In this document: positions 11,356-19,414 of the stretch, one piece after another
Layout of the letters: every line of letters starts with the position of its first letter
How positions within the stretch are numbered: position 1 is the stretch's first letter
NCBI GenBank assembly: GCA_015978205.1
Contig: JADWMM010000002.1
Span: 1 to 64,000, forward strand
Direction of reading: 5' to 3'
Source: Alkaliphilus sp. NP8
Lineage (GTDB): Bacteria; Bacillota; Clostridia; Peptostreptococcales; Natronincolaceae
Length of the DNA stretch: 64,000 bases
Notes under the pieces: generated by a model
Databases searched by the model: none
What the model saw: the letters and a program-made list of their open reading frames with translations, nothing else
What the model was told of the DNA's origin: nothing
Program-made: the position numbers and the translations under genes

Positions 11356-11373
11356 AAATTCACATCTCCTTTC

Positions 11374-12816
11374 CTAAAAGAACCAATTAACAACAGCCTC
11401 AACTCCAGGCCAAACTATTCCAGGCCAAAGACCAATCAAAATGGAAACCATGGATAAAAGTAAGGTTGGGGCAAGCATAAGGTTAACTTTACTTCCCTTT
11501 TCAGTATCCCCTTGAACTTTTTCTCCACGAAAAGCATCCACAATAACAGGTATAAAACAGTAAGCATTAATGATACCACTGATGACTAATACCACGGCAA
11601 GAGGCCACATTCCACCTTCTACACTGCCCTTCATTAAATAATACTTACCCCAAAATGTATTTAGAGGCATAGTACCAATCATCCCAAGAGCAGCAACACT
11701 TAAAGCGACCATAGTCTTTGGTAATAACCATCCAATTCCACGCATTCTATCGATATTCTTCTCACCTGTCTGTTCAGAAATAATTCCTGCACAAAAGAAC
11801 AAGCTAACTTTCAGCGTAGAATAGCTAATCATATGCATTATTGCCCCAGCTAATCCCCAAGGTTGAAATGTGAAAACACCTAACAATATATATGAAAGGT
11901 GACTAATCGTCTGATAAGCTAATCGACGTTTTAATACATTTTGACGAGCAGCAATTATAACTCCCATCAAAATAGTAAATGCTATAACCCAAGGCATGAT
12001 TCGACTAAAACTTAACTGCCTAACAAGCTCGTGTCCAAATACAGAATACACAACTCGTACAATTCCATAAGCCCCGGAATAAACTACTGCTACTGCGTGA
12101 AGCAGCGCACTTATGGGAGTTGGTGCTACCATAGCTCCCGGCAACCATCCATGAAGTGGCATTAAAGCTGCCTTAACACCAAACCCAATAATAAATAGAG
12201 CCAACAGCAAGTTAAGTCCAGAACCTGTAGAACCTGCTAGAATAGCATTTCCAGCAAAATCAAGATTTCCTGCCAAACTATAAGTTATTACTATTGCAAT
12301 CAAAATTACTCCTGCACCAGAAAGGCTATATAGAATATATTTTTTCCCCGACTTCATCGCCTCAGGTGAACGTTCGTGAATCACTAGAGGATAGGTAACA
12401 AGAGTTAATAATTCATAAAACAAATATAAAGCTACAAGATTACCTGAAAAAGCTACTCCAAGAGTCACACTTAAAGCTAAAAGTAAAAATGTATAATAAG
12501 TACGTTGGTTATGCTTACCCTCCATATATCCAAAAGAATATACAGCAGCGAAAATCCATAAACTGGAGGCTATGAGTGCAAAAATTACCCCTAATGGATC
12601 TGGGTTAATACTCCAAGAAAATCCTGCAAACTCACCAGCTATTTTGATATTTTTACCTGCAAATACCAATAAAGCAACTCGCCAGCTAAAAACTGCACCT
12701 AATATAGTAAATAACAATACTACAAGGTTACGTATACGGTTTCTCACCTTTGGCATAACTGCAACGATTAAGGCACCAACTACTCCACTAAGTAAAGCTA
12801 AAACAAGATTAAGCAT
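11374..12816 (-). CDS. Second MrpD-like antiporter subunit
   Basis: This 480-residue membrane protein belongs to the proton-conducting antiporter (NuoM/MrpD) family. It has the TM5 glutamate in LYLFYELLTLVTYPLV and the motif FGVKAALMPLHGWLPGAMVAP followed by TPISALLHAVAVV. Its spacing and direction put it in the Mrp operon, 16 bases after the neighbouring mrpD. Two similar genes flank or follow each other here, so three antiporter modules would stand in one complex. Which ion each carries cannot be read from the sequence. Confidence 0.85.
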   Translation of the reverse strand: MLNLVLALLSGVVGALIVAVMPKVRNRIRNLVVLLFTILGAVFSWRVALLVFAGKNIKIAGEFAGFSWSINPDPLGVIFALIASSLWIFAAVYSFGYMEGKHNQRTYYTFLLLALSVTLGVAFSGNLVALYLFYELLTLVTYPLVIHERSPEAMKSGKKYILYSLSGAGVILIAIVITYSLAGNLDFAGNAILAGSTGSGLNLLLALFIIGFGVKAALMPLHGWLPGAMVAPTPISALLHAVAVVYSGAYGIVRVVYSVFGHELVRQLSFSRIMPWVIAFTILMGVIIAARQNVLKRRLAYQTISHLSYILLGVFTFQPWGLAGAIMHMISYSTLKVSLFFCAGIISEQTGEKNIDRMRGIGWLLPKTMVALSVAALGMIGTMPLNTFWGKYYLMKGSVEGGMWPLAVVLVISGIINAYCFIPVIVDAFRGEKVQGDTEKGSKVNLMLAPTLLLSMVSILIGLWPGIVWPGVEAVVNWFF

Positions 12817-12832
12817 CTAATATATCCCTCCT

Positions 12833-14329
12833 TTACTGGATCATTAAAAGTTCAGCAGCAGCTCTGCTAGCTAGTTCTAATATAGATCCCGGTAAAATTC
12901 CTAAAATTATCACGCCTGCAGCCAGCATAATAAGAGCTATTTTCTGTGGCAAAGCTGGATCTCGCAAGTCTTTCTCCGGTGCCGGTTCAAAGTATGCGAT
13001 CCTAATAATCGGTAGAAGATAAGCAGCACAAAGCACACTCCCCACGATAATTACAATTGCCGCAAGAATATTTCCAGACTCTAAACTACCAAGAAGCAAG
13101 TACCATTTCCCAACAAAACCAGAAAATAGTGGTATACCTATAAGACCTAAAATTCCGATCGTAAAAACTCCCATGGTTATAGGCATCTTTCGCCCAACAC
13201 CAGCTAGGTCACTAATTTTTTTCTTTCCAGTAGCAGCAATCATAGTACCTGCTGCCAAGAATAATGATGACTTGATTAATGCATGACTAAATAAGTAAAA
13301 TAATGTTCCTGTCAAACCTTTTGTATTCATTAATCCTAAGCCTAAGAAAAGATAACCTATTTGTGCAACGGTAGAATAAGCTAATCTTCTCTTTAATTCA
13401 TTCTGTGTAAGAGCAAATAAAGAACCAGCAATAATGGCAATCATACCTGCTAATACCAATATTTTGTGCATATTAAATTGTTGCATTAAATTTTGACCAA
13501 ACACAGTGTACATAAACTTTAAAAAACAAATTATATAACCTTTGACAGCCAGTCCGGACAAAATAGCACTAGCTGGCGTTGGAGCATTTGAATGAGCATC
13601 TGGTAGCCAAACATGTACTGGAAAAAGAGCTGATTTAACTCCAAATCCAATCAATACAAAACTCATTGCTAGCCATATGGCATGAGGACTATTCTGCCAA
13701 ACTTGAACCATTTCCTGATGAGCAAACCCCATATTTAAATAGCCAGTTATATTAAGTATAAAACCAATCCCACCAAGCACAAAGGTGGAACCTAAAGTTG
13801 CTAATATTAGATACTTAAATGCAGCTTCAGAAGCTCGAGGATTGCTATTAGCACTTACCAAACCACAACAGCTTAAAGTAGCCACTTCAACCAATACAAA
13901 AACATTAAAGAGGTCATTTGTTAGGGCCATTCCTACCATAGCGCCACCAAGTAGTAATAAGAGCACATAGAACCGAGTCACTCGCTCTTTAGCTCCCACC
14001 TCTTTAGTAAGGTTACCCTTTGCAAATAATGCAACAGGCAAATTAATACAAGTTACAACAATCATAAAAAAAGCTCCCAGGCTATCTACTTTTAACTCTA
14101 TACCCCACGGAGCCGCCCAACCCCCCATATTATAAATGATGGGAGTACCATTTTGTAATAAAACCACGGACGCCAAATATCCTGCACCTAGAAGCCACAA
14201 AGTCTCAGTAGAGATGACTACCCCCTCTACTAGCTTCATACGACGAGAAAATGTTGGTAAAATAAAAGCTATAAACAAAGGGATAATGATAACAAATATT
14301 GGTAAGTTAGTTGTAATGGCAGATATCAT
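12833..14329 (-). CDS. mrpD: Na+/H+ antiporter subunit MrpD
   Basis: A 498-residue integral membrane protein and the best match to canonical MrpD. It shows the TM5 glutamate in NVFVLVEVATLSCCGLV and FGVKSALFPVHVWLPDAHSN followed by APTPASAILSGLAVKGY. It has a lysine-rich loop ending in LKRRLAYSTVAQIGYL, typical of the family. It overlaps mrpC by four bases (ATGA type), implying coupled translation. With MrpA-like proteins it forms the ion-translocating part of the Mrp complex. Confidence 0.92.
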   Translation of the reverse strand: MISAITTNLPIFVIIIPLFIAFILPTFSRRMKLVEGVVISTETLWLLGAGYLASVVLLQNGTPIIYNMGGWAAPWGIELKVDSLGAFFMIVVTCINLPVALFAKGNLTKEVGAKERVTRFYVLLLLLGGAMVGMALTNDLFNVFVLVEVATLSCCGLVSANSNPRASEAAFKYLILATLGSTFVLGGIGFILNITGYLNMGFAHQEMVQVWQNSPHAIWLAMSFVLIGFGVKSALFPVHVWLPDAHSNAPTPASAILSGLAVKGYIICFLKFMYTVFGQNLMQQFNMHKILVLAGMIAIIAGSLFALTQNELKRRLAYSTVAQIGYLFLGLGLMNTKGLTGTLFYLFSHALIKSSLFLAAGTMIAATGKKKISDLAGVGRKMPITMGVFTIGILGLIGIPLFSGFVGKWYLLLGSLESGNILAAIVIIVGSVLCAAYLLPIIRIAYFEPAPEKDLRDPALPQKIALIMLAAGVIILGILPGSILELASRAAAELLMIQ

Positions 14330-14709
14330 TCTTTCGTCACCTCGTTTCTCATTTCCGCTATTTTAAGAGCATCAACAGTTCCATATGATTTATATAATCG
14401 AATAATAAGAGCTAAAGCAAAAGCAGTTACACTTACACTAACAACTATTCCAGTCAACATTAAAGCTGAAGGCAATGGATTGATATAAGCCAGATCAGAA
14501 TGAGCGCTATTAAGAACAGGTTCAACTGCACCTCTAATATTTCCACTGCTAATAAACATCAGAAAGATAGCACTTTCCATAATATTAATTCCAATTAGCT
14601 TCTTAAATAAATTAGATTTCGTTATCACAATAAGAGCTCCAATAGCAAATAAAAAAACAGCAATTGTGTATGGATAGTTTACTATTAGTTTTTCAAGTAA
14701 TATCTTCAC
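14326..14709 (-). CDS. mrpC: Na+/H+ antiporter subunit MrpC (NuoK-like)
   Basis: A 127-residue protein with three transmembrane helices, homologous to NuoK. The family segment LFKKLIGINIMESAIFLMFI contains the conserved membrane glutamate (ME), and LPSALMLTGIVVSVSVTAFALALI forms the last helix. It overlaps mrpB and mrpD by four bases each. In Mrp, MrpC couples the antiporter-like subunits to the small subunits. Confidence 0.92.
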   Translation of the reverse strand: MKILLEKLIVNYPYTIAVFLFAIGALIVITKSNLFKKLIGINIMESAIFLMFISSGNIRGAVEPVLNSAHSDLAYINPLPSALMLTGIVVSVSVTAFALALIIRLYKSYGTVDALKIAEMRNEVTKE

Positions 14710-15131
14710 GAGTCTGCTCCTTCCATTGTAAAAAATAAAATTAATAAGGTATTGGCTACCCTAATACCAACACCAAGACCAAGAAGACCAATAAGTCCTC
14801 CAGAAGTAAGAGTTCCCGGTATTCCAAGATCAATACCTGCCAATTTATTTGCCAAAAAAGGAGCTCCATTGATGATTCCTATCATTCCTATAATCCCATA
14901 AAAAAGAGTACCATAGCTCTCTATGCAAAAAAGAACTTTTTCTGGAAACTTCTTTTTACCTTTTTTTAAACCATAAATAGTAGAGAATACTATAGCAGCA
15001 AGTCCTAATATAATACCTCCTGCAAAGGATCCTCCCGCTGCCGAAGCACCATGAAGAATTACATAAAAGCCATATATGCATATAAAAGGTATAATTATAG
15101 CAGCTATTCGCTTAAAAATGAAATCTCTCAT
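14706..15131 (-). CDS. mrpB: Na+/H+ antiporter subunit MrpB (MnhB domain)
   Basis: A 141-residue MnhB-domain membrane protein with four predicted helices. GASAAGGSFAGGIILGLAAIV and the glycine-rich GGLIGLLGLGVGI segments are typical. It overlaps its neighbours by four bases on each side, so the small genes probably form one tightly coupled translation unit. MnhB is the canonical MrpB body; the two genes upstream carry parts that other bacteria fuse to the MrpA C-terminus. Confidence 0.88.
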   Translation of the reverse strand: MRDFIFKRIAAIIIPFICIYGFYVILHGASAAGGSFAGGIILGLAAIVFSTIYGLKKGKKKFPEKVLFCIESYGTLFYGIIGMIGIINGAPFLANKLAGIDLGIPGTLTSGGLIGLLGLGVGIRVANTLLILFFTMEGADS

Positions 15132-15424
15132 TCGTCGACCTCCTCTTTTTTGAATGGCTTTAAGGTAACAACTACAGCCAATGTTGCAGTAAATAAAACA
15201 ATTGTCTCAAACATAGTATCATATGCTCTGTAATCAAACACAATTCCTGTTACCATATTTAGAGTTCCAGTATCATCTAAAGATTCGTTGATATATCGTT
15301 CCGATACCTGATTATGAATAGGATTATCGTCCATGCCATAAGGAGGAAGCTCAGCTACTGCAAGCAATATTCCAAAGGTTGTCAATAAAACTATTAAAAG
15401 TACCAGTATATTCTTTATCTTCAC
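15128..15424 (-). CDS. MbhE-like small Mrp subunit (split MrpA C-terminal module)
   Basis: A 98-residue protein with an N-terminal helix (about residues 5-25), a short external loop and a C-terminal helix. TGIVFDYRAYDTMFETIVLF is the signature of the MbhE/MrpA C-terminal domain. In Bacillus MrpA this module is fused to the long antiporter subunit; here it is a separate gene. Its stop overlaps mrpB by four bases and its start overlaps the upstream gene by one base. Confidence 0.8.
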   Translation of the reverse strand: MKIKNILVLLIVLLTTFGILLAVAELPPYGMDDNPIHNQVSERYINESLDDTGTLNMVTGIVFDYRAYDTMFETIVLFTATLAVVVTLKPFKKEEVDE

Positions 15425-15678
15425 TACTCTTCCTCCTTTCTATTTGTACGAAAAACAACTAACATCATCAAAATAGTCACGCAAATTCCTGCTGCTGCTT
15501 CCGTAATAGCAATATCCGGAGTGTTCATCTGTAGCCAAACTAATGCCATAATCAAACTATATACACCATAAACAATAACTGCATGTAGTAGATCCTTAAT
15601 AAAATATATAGCTAAAGATGCTACAACCAGGATAAAAAGAAGAACCATAATCCAATAATCAGCAACTATAAGTTCCAT
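15424..15678 (-). CDS. DUF4040/MbhD-like small Mrp subunit
   Basis: An 84-residue protein with three hydrophobic helices. DLLHAVIVYGVYSLIMALVW and NTPDIAITEAAAGICVTILM match the DUF4040 (MbhD) module, which carries a conserved Glu in the membrane and is part of the MrpA C-terminal half in one-piece MrpA proteins. As a free-standing gene it points to the split-MrpA (MBH-like) arrangement. Confidence 0.82.
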   Translation of the reverse strand: MELIVADYWIMVLLFILVVASLAIYFIKDLLHAVIVYGVYSLIMALVWLQMNTPDIAITEAAAGICVTILMMLVVFRTNRKEEE

Positions 15679-15682
15679 AATA

Positions 15683-15994
15683 TTACTCCTTTCTCATCCT
15701 TGTAGTTTTCGTAGGATTTATTCCGCACATTACAGCTGCTTTAGCTATCAAATGTGACATAGTAGGATTAATAATCCAAAACAATACTAAAATAAATATA
15801 AGTTTAAATCTCAAAATCCAAGTAGGGCTAAGTAATAAAAGTCCAATTCCCATGAGTCCCACGCCAAGAGTATCCCCTACACCTACTCCATGCATTCGAG
15901 TGTACGGATCTGGAAACTTAAATAATCCTAGGGTTCCAAACGCAAAGGCTAAAAATGACCCAATAAAACAAATAGTAACTATACCTTCAATCAT
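15683..15994 (-). CDS. mrpG: Na+/H+ antiporter subunit MrpG
   Basis: A 103-residue protein with three helices. The family segment FPDPYTRMHGVGVGDTLGVG is clear, followed by NPTMSHLIAKAAVMCGI near the C-terminus. MrpG is a small accessory subunit required for a stable Mrp complex. It begins one base after mrpF ends, in a typical E-F-G order. Confidence 0.92.
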   Translation of the reverse strand: MIEGIVTICFIGSFLAFAFGTLGLFKFPDPYTRMHGVGVGDTLGVGLMGIGLLLLSPTWILRFKLIFILVLFWIINPTMSHLIAKAAVMCGINPTKTTRMRKE

Positions 15995-15995
15995 T

Positions 15996-16298
15996 TCAAG
16001 ACACGTCCTCTCTATCGTCTTGTAGTTCTTTTAATTTTGGCATCTTAAACTCCCAAACACTAGAAGTAAGTACCTTAATTATCCATAGTCCTCCTATAAA
16101 CCCACACAGCATAAAAACAAAAGCTGCATCAATAAACCCATACTGATCTGTGTAAAAAGCTAGTAATAAAATAATCATACTTACCTTACTAGTAATAGCA
16201 TTTACAGCAATGAATCGATCAATCACAGTCGATCCGATGACTGCTTTTAATAAAGCTAATAAAATTAGAATTGTAAATCCTATCATTATCAACAACAT
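15996..16298 (-). CDS. mrpF: Na+/H+ antiporter subunit MrpF
   Basis: A 100-residue protein with three helices. IGSTVIDRFIAVNAITSKV is the conserved MrpF core (the D-R pair after GPT/GST). It overlaps the end of mrpE by ten bases. MrpF lies in the small-subunit cluster with E and G and has been tied to ion and bile-salt transport in other bacteria. Confidence 0.92.
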   Translation of the reverse strand: MLLIMIGFTILILLALLKAVIGSTVIDRFIAVNAITSKVSMIILLLAFYTDQYGFIDAAFVFMLCGFIGGLWIIKVLTSSVWEFKMPKLKELQDDREDVS

Positions 16299-16798
16299 GG
16301 AGTTTTCCTCCTCTGCACCAATGTTTCTAAATTCTTAATTTCAGTAATAATCCTCCAGTCGTACAAAGCTGCTCCAGTTTCTCTTGTAAGCGCATGCACA
16401 GTAAATTTATTAGTTTCTGGATTAAAGTCAACAGTTATCGTGCCAGGAGTAATGGTTATACAGTTAGCCAAAAGCACTCTTCCCCATTCACTTTTTATGT
16501 CAGGTTCCAACTCCAAAAATATTGAACCTGCTGATAGATCAGAAAACAGCAATATTTTAATTACATCTATGTTAGACTTAATCACATATCCTACTAGCAT
16601 TATAATACAACGACCAAAATGCAGTAACTCTTTAGGGGATAATATACTAGGTAGCTTTGGGTTAAGATCTTTCCAAAACCAAACAGTAAGTAGAGAAACA
16701 AATATTCCAACAATAATATGCTGTAGATCTACTATTCCTGAAATCACTATCCAAAATATAAATAAAAAAGAAAATAAAATGAATGATTTCTTATCCAT
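16289..16798 (-). CDS. mrpE: Na+/H+ antiporter subunit MrpE
   Basis: A 169-residue MnhE protein: two N-terminal helices, then a cytosolic domain with GRVLLANCITITPGTITVDF, the family hallmark. The frame is open further upstream, but the ATG at 16798 has AGGAGG six bases before it, so that start was chosen. It is the first gene of the ten-gene mrp operon. Extended -10 elements lie upstream near 16916-16962. Confidence 0.92.
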   Translation of the reverse strand: MDKKSFILFSFLFIFWIVISGIVDLQHIIVGIFVSLLTVWFWKDLNPKLPSILSPKELLHFGRCIIMLVGYVIKSNIDVIKILLFSDLSAGSIFLELEPDIKSEWGRVLLANCITITPGTITVDFNPETNKFTVHALTRETGAALYDWRIITEIKNLETLVQRRKTPCC

Positions 16799-16915
16799 AA
16801 CAAACCTCCTATTTAAAGTTTTTGTAAACATAAAAAAAAGCATTAACAAAGTCTAAATCGATAATGCCCAACACCTGAAGCACCCCTATTAATATTACTT
16901 CAAACATATAATATG

Positions 16916-16962
16916 TGATTATAACACAAAATCCAATATGATTATAACACAAAATCCGATTA
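16916..16962 (-). promoter_or_regulatory. Tandem 23-bp repeat, each copy with an extended -10 box for mrp
   Basis: TGATTATAACACAAAATCC occurs at 16916 and again at 16939. On the minus strand each copy reads TGTTATAAT, an extended -10 element. The mrp operon may therefore have two promoters made by a tandem duplication. Confidence 0.5.
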
Positions 16963-17047
16963 AATTAAACAATATTTTCACAAAATAAACCACGGAATTT
17001 TTTAATCTTAAAACACAAAGTTATTTACAAATTCTAAACTTAGGTTT

Positions 17048-17085
17048 GAGTAAAATAAAATTTTCTTCCCATTTTTATTTTACTC
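17048..17085 (-). terminator. Possible pyr operon terminator
   Basis: GAGTAAAATAAAA at 17048 is the exact reverse complement of TTTTATTTTACTC at 17073-17085, 29 bases after pyrE. The 13-bp stem is AT-rich and lacks a clean T-tract on the minus strand, so termination strength is uncertain. Confidence 0.4.
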
Positions 17086-17113
17086 TTCCTAAATTTATTT
17101 TACAACAACATTA

Positions 17114-17695
17114 TTATTTTATCTTTCTACTTCCAGGCTTAACAACATCTAATTTTCCTTCTTTACATATTGGGCAATTTTCTGGTTCGTAAGATATAAC
17201 TTCTATTGTTAAAGCTGCTCTTAACTTTGTGCCAAAGTCAATTGTACCATTACTTCTATCTACTAATACAGATACACCTACAACTTCTCCTCCTTGAGAC
17301 TCTACTACTTCCATTACTTCTTTTACAGATCCGCCTGTTGTTATTACATCTTCTGCAATTAATACTCTCGCTCCTTTAGGAATCTTAAACCCACGTCTAA
17401 GAGTCATTTCTCCATATTCTCTTTCTGCAAATAGATTTTTTACTCCTAACTGCCTCGCCATTTCGTATGCTATTATAACTCCACCCATTGCTGGTCCTAC
17501 TACCATGTCAATTTTATCATTTTTAAACTCTTCTGCTAAGCCTTTAGATATTTCTGCTGTAAATTCTGGGTACTGTAATATCTGTGCACATTGCATATAT
17601 TGATTACTATGTCTTCCTGAAGTTAATAGAAAATGTCCATTTAATAATACATCAGCTTCCTTTAATATTTCAATTACTCTCTCTGTATTTATCAT
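17114..17695 (-). CDS. pyrE: Orotate phosphoribosyltransferase
   Basis: It converts orotate + PRPP to OMP. The 193-residue protein has the PRPP loop VLIAEDVITTGGSVKEV and the substrate motif VVGPAMGGVIIAYEMARQLG. An extra C-terminal CPICKEGKLD segment is usual in Clostridia-type PyrE. It is the last gene of the pyr operon, 47 bases after pyrD. A GGGAGG site precedes the ATG. Confidence 0.97.
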   Translation of the reverse strand: MINTERVIEILKEADVLLNGHFLLTSGRHSNQYMQCAQILQYPEFTAEISKGLAEEFKNDKIDMVVGPAMGGVIIAYEMARQLGVKNLFAEREYGEMTLRRGFKIPKGARVLIAEDVITTGGSVKEVMEVVESQGGEVVGVSVLVDRSNGTIDFGTKLRAALTIEVISYEPENCPICKEGKLDVVKPGSRKIK

Positions 17696-17742
17696 TATAA
17701 TTCCTCCCTTTTATTCGTTGTGTGTATTTTTTATTAATTATA

Positions 17743-18654
17743 TTACAGTAATTTGCCACGAATATCATCTAAATTTTCCACATTATATTTATCCATATAT
17801 TCTTTAACTTCATCTATAACATCTATAGTGGCAGTTGGATTATTAAAATTTGCAGTGCCTACTGCAACTGCACTAGCCCCTGCTAATATAAACTCTACTG
17901 CATCTTCTCCATTTGCAATACCACCCATTCCAATAATAGGTACATCTACTGCATTTGCTACTTGGTAAACCATTCTAAGAGCTACTGGTTTAATAGCAGG
18001 ACCTGAAAGTCCACCTACTGTATTAGCTAATATTGGCTTTCTTTTATGAATATCTATTGCCATTCCAAGTAAAGTATTAATTAGAGATAGTGCATCTGCT
18101 CCTCCTCTTACTGCTGCCTTTGCAATTGCTACTATATCTGTAACATTTGGTGTTAGTTTTACTATTAACGGCTGTTTTGCTACTTTCTTAACTGCTTTTG
18201 TAACTTCTTCTACCATTGCTGGATCTGTTCCAAAATTTACTCCTCCAGCTTTTACATTTGGACAGGATATATTAAGCTCTATTAAATCAATATCTGCTTT
18301 GATTAATTTTTTTGCTACTTCACAGTAATCTTCTATGCTTTTTCCTGCTATATTTACAATAATTTTAGTATCGAACTGTCTTAAGAAAGGTATATCCTTT
18401 TCTATAAATTCATCTACTCCTGGATTTTGAAGACCTACACTGTTTAGCATGCCACCATATGTTTCTGCAATTCTTGGAGTAGGGTTTCCGTCCCAAGGCT
18501 CCTTTGCTACTCCTTTAACTACTACAGCTCCTAGCTTGTTTAAATCCACATATTCTCCATACTCTCTTCCAGATCCAAATGTTCCAGAGGCTGTCATTAC
18601 AGGATTTTTCAATTCTACTTCTGCTATATTTACTTTTATATTAGGATTAGTCAT
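17743..18654 (-). CDS. pyrD: Dihydroorotate dehydrogenase B, catalytic subunit
   Basis: The FMN-containing catalytic subunit of the NAD-dependent (class 1B) enzyme, oxidising dihydroorotate to orotate. Motifs are SGTFGSGREY, the active-site Cys region NISCPNVKAGG, and the C-terminal FMN-phosphate sites GMGGIANGEDA and GASAVAVGTAN. The start at 18654 (MTNPNIKV) was chosen because GAGGAGG lies seven bases upstream. A longer frame begins at 18690 but has no site. It overlaps pyrK by eight bases, matching its role as PyrK's partner. Confidence 0.96.
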   Translation of the reverse strand: MTNPNIKVNIAEVELKNPVMTASGTFGSGREYGEYVDLNKLGAVVVKGVAKEPWDGNPTPRIAETYGGMLNSVGLQNPGVDEFIEKDIPFLRQFDTKIIVNIAGKSIEDYCEVAKKLIKADIDLIELNISCPNVKAGGVNFGTDPAMVEEVTKAVKKVAKQPLIVKLTPNVTDIVAIAKAAVRGGADALSLINTLLGMAIDIHKRKPILANTVGGLSGPAIKPVALRMVYQVANAVDVPIIGMGGIANGEDAVEFILAGASAVAVGTANFNNPTATIDVIDEVKEYMDKYNVENLDDIRGKLL

Positions 18655-19414
18655 TCCACACAACCTCCTCACTATAAAATACAGGTCCATCTTTACATAC
18701 TTTTTTATTTTGTACTTCTTCTTTTTTCTTGGTCTTACAAGTACAACCTACACATGCTCCAATTCCACAAGCCATTCTTTCTTCCATAGAAACCTGAGCT
18801 TTGATTCCATTTTCTGTTGCATATTTAGCAATTGCTTTAAGCATTGGCTTTGGTCCACAGCTGTATATCATATCTGCTTTAAGATTTTTTTCTTTAAGAA
18901 TATCCCTAACATTACCTTTTATTCCTACGCTTCCATCTTCTGTAGCTACATACACCTTTGCTCCATACTCTTTAAATTCTTCTATCAATATTGGATTACT
19001 TCTAAATCCTAAATAAACTTCTATATTTCCCTTAAGCTGCTTTACTAGTTCCACTAAAGGTGGAGCTCCAATTCCTCCACCTATTACAATATGATTTTCA
19101 GCTTCCTTTGGAATATTAAATCCATTTCCTAAAGGCCCTAGTACTTTTACTTCATCACCTATTTTCATCTCTGATAATGCTTTTGTACCTTTTCCAACAA
19201 CTGCATAAACAATGGTTAAAACATTTTTCTCTTTATTAATTTGGCTTATACTAATAGGTCTTGGTAGTAATGAACCTGAACTATTAGTATACATATTTAC
19301 AAATTGACCTGCCTTTGCACTTTCTACTATTTCTTTAAAAAGTAAATCTATTTTATATATTCCTGGTGAAATTTCTACATTATCTACTATTTTGACTTTA
19401 TGAGTTTGCTTCAT
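18647..19414 (-). CDS. pyrK: Dihydroorotate dehydrogenase B, electron transfer subunit
   Basis: PyrK passes electrons from PyrD to NAD+ through FAD and a 2Fe-2S cluster. The 255-residue protein has the flavin motif RPISISQ, the NAD-binding GGGIGAPPLVELVKQL and the cluster motif CGIGACVGCTCK with a later Cys in KVCKDGPVF. It overlaps the stop of carB by one base and the start of pyrD by eight. The pair D/K identifies the NAD-linked B type. Confidence 0.96.
   Translation of the reverse strand: MKQTHKVKIVDNVEISPGIYKIDLLFKEIVESAKAGQFVNMYTNSSGSLLPRPISISQINKEKNVLTIVYAVVGKGTKALSEMKIGDEVKVLGPLGNGFNIPKEAENHIVIGGGIGAPPLVELVKQLKGNIEVYLGFRSNPILIEEFKEYGAKVYVATEDGSVGIKGNVRDILKEKNLKADMIYSCGPKPMLKAIAKYATENGIKAQVSMEERMACGIGACVGCTCKTKKKEEVQNKKVCKDGPVFYSEEVVWND

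Larger units (their letters stand above)
16799..17113. other. Intergenic region between mrp and pyrE
   Basis: It holds the repeated mrp promoter unit at 16916-16962 and a possible pyr operon terminator at 17048-17085. I see no other gene. Confidence 0.6.

Noticed and set aside
18449-19012. 187-codon plus-strand frame opposite pyrK/pyrD
   Set aside because: Low-complexity Phe/Ser/Tyr-rich shadow of two well-supported genes.
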